Positions 7,140-10,029 of a stretch of DNA of 10,029 nucleotides are shown in pieces. Location of the stretch: assembly GCA_910577655.1 (NCBI GenBank), contig CAJTOW010000134.1, positions 1 through 10,029 of the forward strand, written 5' to 3'. A program made the translations under genes and the position numbers. The stretch is from an uncultured Lachnospiraceae bacterium. Its GTDB lineage: Bacteria > Bacillota > Clostridia > Lachnospirales > Lachnospiraceae. The notes below the pieces were generated by a model. The model worked only from the letters and a program-made list of their open reading frames with translations. It ran no database searches and had not been told where the DNA came from. Within the stretch, counting starts at the first letter, position 1; each line of letters begins with the position of its first letter.

Positions 7140-7953
7140 AATTAGAAAGATAAAACTGCTTCTATGTAAATACTGGCCTTGTTACTTTTTGGCATTTCTA
7201 AGTATCGCTATAATCAAATACCGCTACAGCAGTGTCGACGTGGAGCTTTTGGTCTGGATTCTGCGTCCCACTGCCTGGTGGGCCGGGATCCTGACTGGGG
7301 ATCCCTTCCCATGGCATGCTGGGAGGGGCTATGTCAGCCATTCCTATCAGTTTGTGATCGCCAATACCTGCTCTGGTATCCAGTTTATGATGATCGTCAT
7401 CGCAGCCCTGGTTTTTGGCTATGTCCATCAGACGGGAAGTCTGCGAAAGGGACTGGGATGGACGGTGGGAAGCATTGCATTTTCCTACGTATTTACAATC
7501 TTTGTCAATGGGGTGCGGATTGCCTGCGCGATCTTTATCCCGCGGCGTCTGTCGGCAGGGGTGCTGGGCGGAATCTCAGGCAGCATGTCCGGAGCCGGAC
7601 TGACGCCGGAACGTTTTCACACTGTGATCGGGATTGTGGTGTATTTTGCGTCATTGCTTTTCATTTATGAGCTGACCGGATCCGGATTGCGGAGCCTGGG
7701 AAAACTGACTGGTGATACGAAAGGCACGGGAAAAATAATAAAGTCAGGAATCGGAATGCCAGTTTTCTGGTATTTCTTTGTCGTGCTGGGAATCCCATTT
7801 TTGAATCGCGCCTACGAGCGGAACCGGGAAGGATTTACAGAATATTCATTACTGCTGCTGGCAGTATGCCCAGTGGTGCTGGCCGTGTACTGGGGAATCA
7901 GGCGGCTGGGGAGAAAGAAGAGGAATAGACCAGATGGGCGGCGGACCGGATGA
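7132..7953 (+). CDS. Exosortase/archaeosortase family membrane transpeptidase
   Basis: A 273-residue polytopic membrane protein starting at GTG (7132), 8 bases inside the preceding gene. AGGAG at 7116-7120 is the likely ribosome site, with a spacing of 11. About seven or eight hydrophobic segments are visible. The exosortase catalytic triad is in its proper context: Cys80 in IANTCSGIQF, Arg129 in FVNGVRIACA and His163 in ERFHTVIG. In the family these enzymes cleave the C-terminal tail of a substrate at a short motif outside the membrane and attach or release it, acting in parallel to sortases. Size and motif spacing fit the short, single-domain exosortases; it may belong to the exosortase K group, but I am not certain of the subclass. 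The overlap with the VIT-vWA gene strongly suggests that protein is its dedicated substrate. Family confidence is high; substrate is inferred. Confidence 0.9.
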   Translation: MSEIRKIKLLLCKYWPCYFLAFLSIAIIKYRYSSVDVELLVWILRPTAWWAGILTGDPFPWHAGRGYVSHSYQFVIANTCSGIQFMMIVIAALVFGYVHQTGSLRKGLGWTVGSIAFSYVFTIFVNGVRIACAIFIPRRLSAGVLGGISGSMSGAGLTPERFHTVIGIVVYFASLLFIYELTGSGLRSLGKLTGDTKGTGKIIKSGIGMPVFWYFFVVLGIPFLNRAYERNREGFTEYSLLLLAVCPVVLAVYWGIRRLGRKKRNRPDGRRTG

Positions 7954-8005
7954 AAGAAGGGGGATTGTTCACGTGGGTGATGTCCGAAAGGTACGCTCTG
8001 GAAAA

Positions 8006-8030
8006 AGCTTTCTCATAAGCTGCATTTTTT
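8006..8030 (+). terminator. Weak intrinsic terminator candidate after the exosortase gene
   Basis: AGCTT (8006-8010) pairs with AAGCT (8017-8021) around a 6-base loop, followed by GCA and six T residues (8025-8030). The stem is only 5 bp, so termination may be partial. Position between the exosortase operon and the next promoter is appropriate. Confidence 0.35.
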
Positions 8031-8051
8031 GTAGCAATCTTTATCCCTTTA

Positions 8052-8060
8052 TGATATACT
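8052..8060 (+). promoter_or_regulatory. Extended -10 promoter of the Panacea cassette
   Basis: TGATATACT is an extended -10 (TGn plus TATACT). A -35-like TTGTAG (8029-8034) lies 20 bases upstream, which is too far to be good, so the extended -10 would carry the promoter. Start of transcription is expected near 8067. The leader is about 32 bases and includes AAGGAGG at 8084-8090, 8 bases before the ATG. Confidence 0.6.
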
Positions 8061-8069
8061 AAGTTAGTA
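8057..8069. promoter_or_regulatory. 13-bp palindrome over the -10/start site, possible operator
   Basis: TACTAA-G-TTAGTA is a perfect inverted repeat with 6-base arms and a one-base centre, with two more matching pairs further out after a mismatch. It covers the end of the -10 hexamer and the expected start site, where a bound repressor would block RNA polymerase. Autoregulation is common in toxin-antitoxin cassettes, but no repressor is identified here. Confidence 0.4.
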
Positions 8070-8098
8070 CATATTTCTGGACGAAGGAGGTAGCTGAT

Positions 8099-8521
8099 AT
8101 GTATACAGCGATTGATCTGTCAAAATATATTGTTTCAAAATGTATTCGTGAGCGGCAGCCTGTCAGTAATTTACAGCTTCAGAAAATTTTGTACTACATT
8201 CAGAAGGACTATTTAAGCAGAGGTGATATTGCTTTTTCGGATGATATCGAGGCGTGGCAATTTGGCCCTGTGGTGCCAAATGTGTATTATTATTTTTGCG
8301 GATTTGGTGCGATGCCTATTTCGATTCCTTATGATGATGTTTCCTTTTCCGGTGAGGAAGTCTGCAACGTAAACCGGATTGTTGAGGAAAAAAGAATATT
8401 GGACCCATGGGATATGGTGGAAGAGACCCACAAACCCAATGGCGCCTGGGCGCAGATCTATCAGGAGGGCAGGGGAAACCATAAGGTAATCCCGATTGAA
8501 TTGATCAGAACGGCAGGATAG
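8099..8521 (+). CDS. Panacea/SocA-like (DUF4065) domain protein, probable antitoxin
   Basis: A 140-residue cytoplasmic protein filled almost entirely by the Panacea (SocA/GepA-like, DUF4065) domain. Diagnostic stretches are NLQLQKILYYIQ (residues 24-35), a short SRGDIAFSDD turn, and EAWQFGPVVPNVYYYF near 51-66, the hallmark (I)EAWxxGPVxPxVY motif. The C-terminal helix ends in PNGAWAQIYQEG and KVIPIELIRTAG, also as in family members. From the published Panacea work, such domains act as antitoxins that neutralise many unrelated toxins encoded next door; SocA itself is a proteolytic adaptor. The gene has its own promoter and a strong AAGGAGG site, and ends 3 bases before a membrane-protein gene, the likely partner. 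The base composition is more AT-rich than the genes to the left, which fits recent acquisition. A phage-protein origin (GepA) is the main alternative context. Confidence 0.85.
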   Translation: MYTAIDLSKYIVSKCIRERQPVSNLQLQKILYYIQKDYLSRGDIAFSDDIEAWQFGPVVPNVYYYFCGFGAMPISIPYDDVSFSGEEVCNVNRIVEEKRILDPWDMVEETHKPNGAWAQIYQEGRGNHKVIPIELIRTAG

Positions 8522-8524
8522 TAA

Positions 8525-9511
8525 ATGGATATAACAAGAGAAGAACAGCAACGGGATGAATTTCGAGGAATCCTTTTGGAACTGGCAGAATCCCAGCTTT
8601 CGCTGAAAGAAAAGGGGGATCGTTCCAGGGTCTACCAGCGACTGGAAAAATTGTATTATTCACCTGACAGCCAGGAAGGATTTCGTCATTTCTATTCTGA
8701 TATATTCGCGGTGCTGACTCAGATACAGTCAGGGACAAAGCAGGGAAGTATTGATATCCTGGGACAGAATCTGCTGGAAATCAGAAAAGGTTATCAGGTT
8801 CTGAATACAGATGAGAATGGGAAACCGGTTGACATCAGAGACAGTATTCGGAAATTGTATGATCACGTCAGTCTGGATATTGCACGAATTCAGTATTCAG
8901 ATGCAGCAGACCGGAAGCTGGCTGGAACAGAGGCTTTGTCAGCTATTCGCGCAAAGGTCAATCAGATGGAGAGGGCTGTTGAAACGGACCAGCAAAAACA
9001 AAGTGATCTCCGGAAAGAATTTGAGAAACAGAAGCGGGAACAGTCAGAATATGAAAAGAAGCTTACCCAGATTCAGTCAAATATCGAGAATGCCGAAACA
9101 GCTCAGAAGAAAGTTGAAAATGAACTGGCCAGCCAGCAGCGAGAGTATATTGCCATTTTAGGAATTTTTGCCGCAGTGGTGCTGGCATTTACAGCAGGAA
9201 TTGCATTTTCAACTTCTGTGCTGGAGAATATTTCTGGTGTAAGTATATACCGGATGGCAGGTATTACATTGTTAATAGGAATTGTTCTGACTAATATCTT
9301 GTTTGGATTATTTTATTACATTGACAGACTGGTCAATGGGAGAAAAGACCGGCGGATAACGCCCCTATGGCTGGCAAACGGGATTTTTATTCTGCTTTTG
9401 ATAATGACTTTAATAGCCTGGGCTATAGGTCTGGTTGAAATAAGAAATAACCGTATTGAAGACAGGAGCGAGGGCAGGATTGCAAGTGATGTATGGCAAT
9501 ATAATACATAA
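8525..9511 (+). CDS. Coiled-coil, three-helix membrane protein; candidate Panacea-linked toxin/effector
   Basis: A 328-residue protein of no family I can name. Residues 1-125 form a helical, mostly soluble N-terminal region (MDITREEQQRDEF, then ESQLSLKEKGDRSRVYQRLE and IQSGTKQGSIDILGQNLLEI). Residues 130-207 are a long charged coiled coil (Lys/Glu/Gln-rich heptads). Three hydrophobic helices follow at about 209-228, 244-266 and 281-304, then a short polar tail. The ATG lies 3 bases after the stop of the Panacea gene, with AGGA 6 bases upstream inside that gene, so the two proteins are translated together. In known Panacea pairs the partner is usually the toxin, and some of those toxins act on membranes. 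A soluble sensor plus coiled coil plus membrane domain fits an effector that assembles and disturbs the membrane. That role is inferred from context only; no catalytic motif is visible. Confidence 0.8.
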   Translation: MDITREEQQRDEFRGILLELAESQLSLKEKGDRSRVYQRLEKLYYSPDSQEGFRHFYSDIFAVLTQIQSGTKQGSIDILGQNLLEIRKGYQVLNTDENGKPVDIRDSIRKLYDHVSLDIARIQYSDAADRKLAGTEALSAIRAKVNQMERAVETDQQKQSDLRKEFEKQKREQSEYEKKLTQIQSNIENAETAQKKVENELASQQREYIAILGIFAAVVLAFTAGIAFSTSVLENISGVSIYRMAGITLLIGIVLTNILFGLFYYIDRLVNGRKDRRITPLWLANGIFILLLIMTLIAWAIGLVEIRNNRIEDRSEGRIASDVWQYNT

Positions 9512-9551
9512 AAAGGTCACAGATATTTCGTCCGGATACAGATGTTAGAAT

Positions 9552-9597
9552 TGAGCAGGAGATAAGTGAGGGAATCACTTATCTCCTGCTCAGTTTA
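9552..9597 (+). terminator. Strong stem-loop terminator of the Panacea cassette
   Basis: The stem GAGCAGGAGATAAGTGA (9553-9569) pairs perfectly with 9575-9591 around a GGGAA loop; a flanking T-A pair extends it to 18 bp. The right arm is followed by AGTTTAAT, a weak T-run, and the left side has AATT, so it could also act on minus-strand transcripts. It lies 41 bases after the stop of the membrane-protein gene. Confidence 0.7.
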
Positions 9598-9737
9598 ATG
9601 ATAAAAGAAAAGCACAAGCGGTACTCTGGCGATCGCCTGCAAAGCCATACCCCCTATAGCTTCCCAGGAGACACGTCTGCTATATTGCGCTGCAAATTTG
9701 AGACTATACCAGCTTGCTGAAGGGGATTTGACTTGTG

Positions 9738-9762
9738 TTCGCAGATTTCCGTAATCTGCGAA
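9738..9762. repeat. Perfect small hairpin, 10-bp stem
   Basis: TTCGCAGATT pairs exactly with AATCTGCGAA around a TCCGT loop. It is followed on the + strand by AAAGCTTTATATTTA, not a T-run, so it is unlikely to be a terminator. Its role is unknown; it could be a recombination or protein-binding site. Confidence 0.55.
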
Positions 9763-9804
9763 AAAGCTTTATATTTACAATAAATACAAGTTTTTGATTG
9801 AGTC

Positions 9805-9822
9805 TGACCATGAATCTGACCA
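9805..9822 (+). repeat. 18-bp direct repeat, copy 1
   Basis: TGACCATGAATCTGACCA occurs here and again at 9928-9945. Each copy contains two TGACCA half-units, and both are followed by an A-rich stretch (CAAAA or TAAAA). Confidence 0.75.
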
Positions 9823-9927
9823 CAAAATAACAACCTGATATTCATGTCCTATTAGGATGGCTACGGGAAAAAATGTGATGCAAAGGATATCGGAGGCAAT
9901 CCAGGAAATCTGTTTTTGTTTAGGTTT

Positions 9928-9945
9928 TGACCATGAATCTGACCA
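9928..9945 (+). repeat. 18-bp direct repeat, copy 2
   Basis: Exact second copy of TGACCATGAATCTGACCA, 123 bases downstream of the first. The sequence between the copies shows no gene. The pair could be an attachment-site remnant or a local duplication. Confidence 0.75.
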
Positions 9946-10029
9946 TAAAAGGCCCTGTGTTATCCATTTTTATGCTTCAGTGCCTGAAATTCACAAAAAA
10001 TCATAAAAAATTAAGTAGTATTTTTCTCT

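Larger units (their letters stand above)
9598..10029. other. AT-rich region with no convincing gene
   Basis: No reading frame here has a ribosome site together with a recognisable protein. The region holds a perfect 10-bp-stem hairpin (9738-9762), an 18-bp direct repeat (9805-9822 and 9928-9945) and a run of A/T-rich sequence at the right edge that may be the upstream region of a gene beyond the window. It may be the degraded margin of an integrated element. Confidence 0.5.

Noticed and set aside
7950..8018. 22-codon ORF sharing ATGA with the exosortase stop (begins MKEGGLFTWVM)
   Set aside because: The coupling-like overlap is attractive, but the peptide is very short, has no recognisable features and runs into the weak terminator hairpin.
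9728..9757. TTGACT with a downstream TAATCT as a promoter
   Set aside because: The -10 match is poor, it lies inside the perfect hairpin, and no gene follows.
9654..9845. Minus-strand 63-codon open frame in the right-hand gap
   Set aside because: It has no ribosome binding site, spans the hairpin and one copy of the direct repeat, and resembles no family.

Overview
The window looks like chromosomal DNA of a gut-type Gram-positive Clostridia member, most likely Lachnospiraceae. The evidence is strong AGGAGG-type ribosome binding sites, a moderately GC-rich coding style, a lipoprotein-anchored ABC importer of the TrpXYZ type and single-membrane protein topologies. Species cannot be named from the sequence alone.

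Left part (1-3680, + strand): the 3' end of an iron-containing alcohol (glycerol-type) dehydrogenase gene, broken by a frameshift near 255-265. It is followed by a three-gene ABC importer: substrate-binding lipoprotein (506-1648), membrane permease (1970-2875) and ATPase (2877-3680). A 157-bp imperfect palindrome resembling a MITE sits between the binding-protein and permease genes. It abuts the TAA stop of the first gene and is flanked on both sides by TAA.

Middle part (3721-7953): a membrane-anchored C39-like cysteine peptidase on the minus strand has its own well-formed promoter (4442-4470). It diverges from a two-gene + strand operon. The first gene of that operon encodes a 790-residue secreted VIT + von Willebrand A protein with an intact MIDAS, a linker built of 12-residue tandem repeats, and a C-terminal motif/transmembrane/arginine-cluster tail. 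The second gene overlaps it by 8 bases and encodes a multi-pass exosortase/archaeosortase-family transpeptidase with the Cys/Arg/His triad. The most economical reading is a dedicated exosortase with a single surface substrate encoded next to it. This is the most noteworthy system in the window.

Right part (7954-10029): visibly more AT-rich. An extended -10 promoter overlapped by a 13-bp palindrome drives a two-gene cassette: a Panacea/SocA-like (DUF4065) protein, and 3 bases later a coiled-coil protein with three membrane segments. The layout is that of a toxin-antitoxin or defence pair with a membrane-acting effector. A 17-18 bp stem-loop closes the cassette. The last ~430 bases carry no convincing gene, only a small perfect hairpin and an 18-bp direct repeat 123 bp apart, possibly the worn edge of an integrated element.
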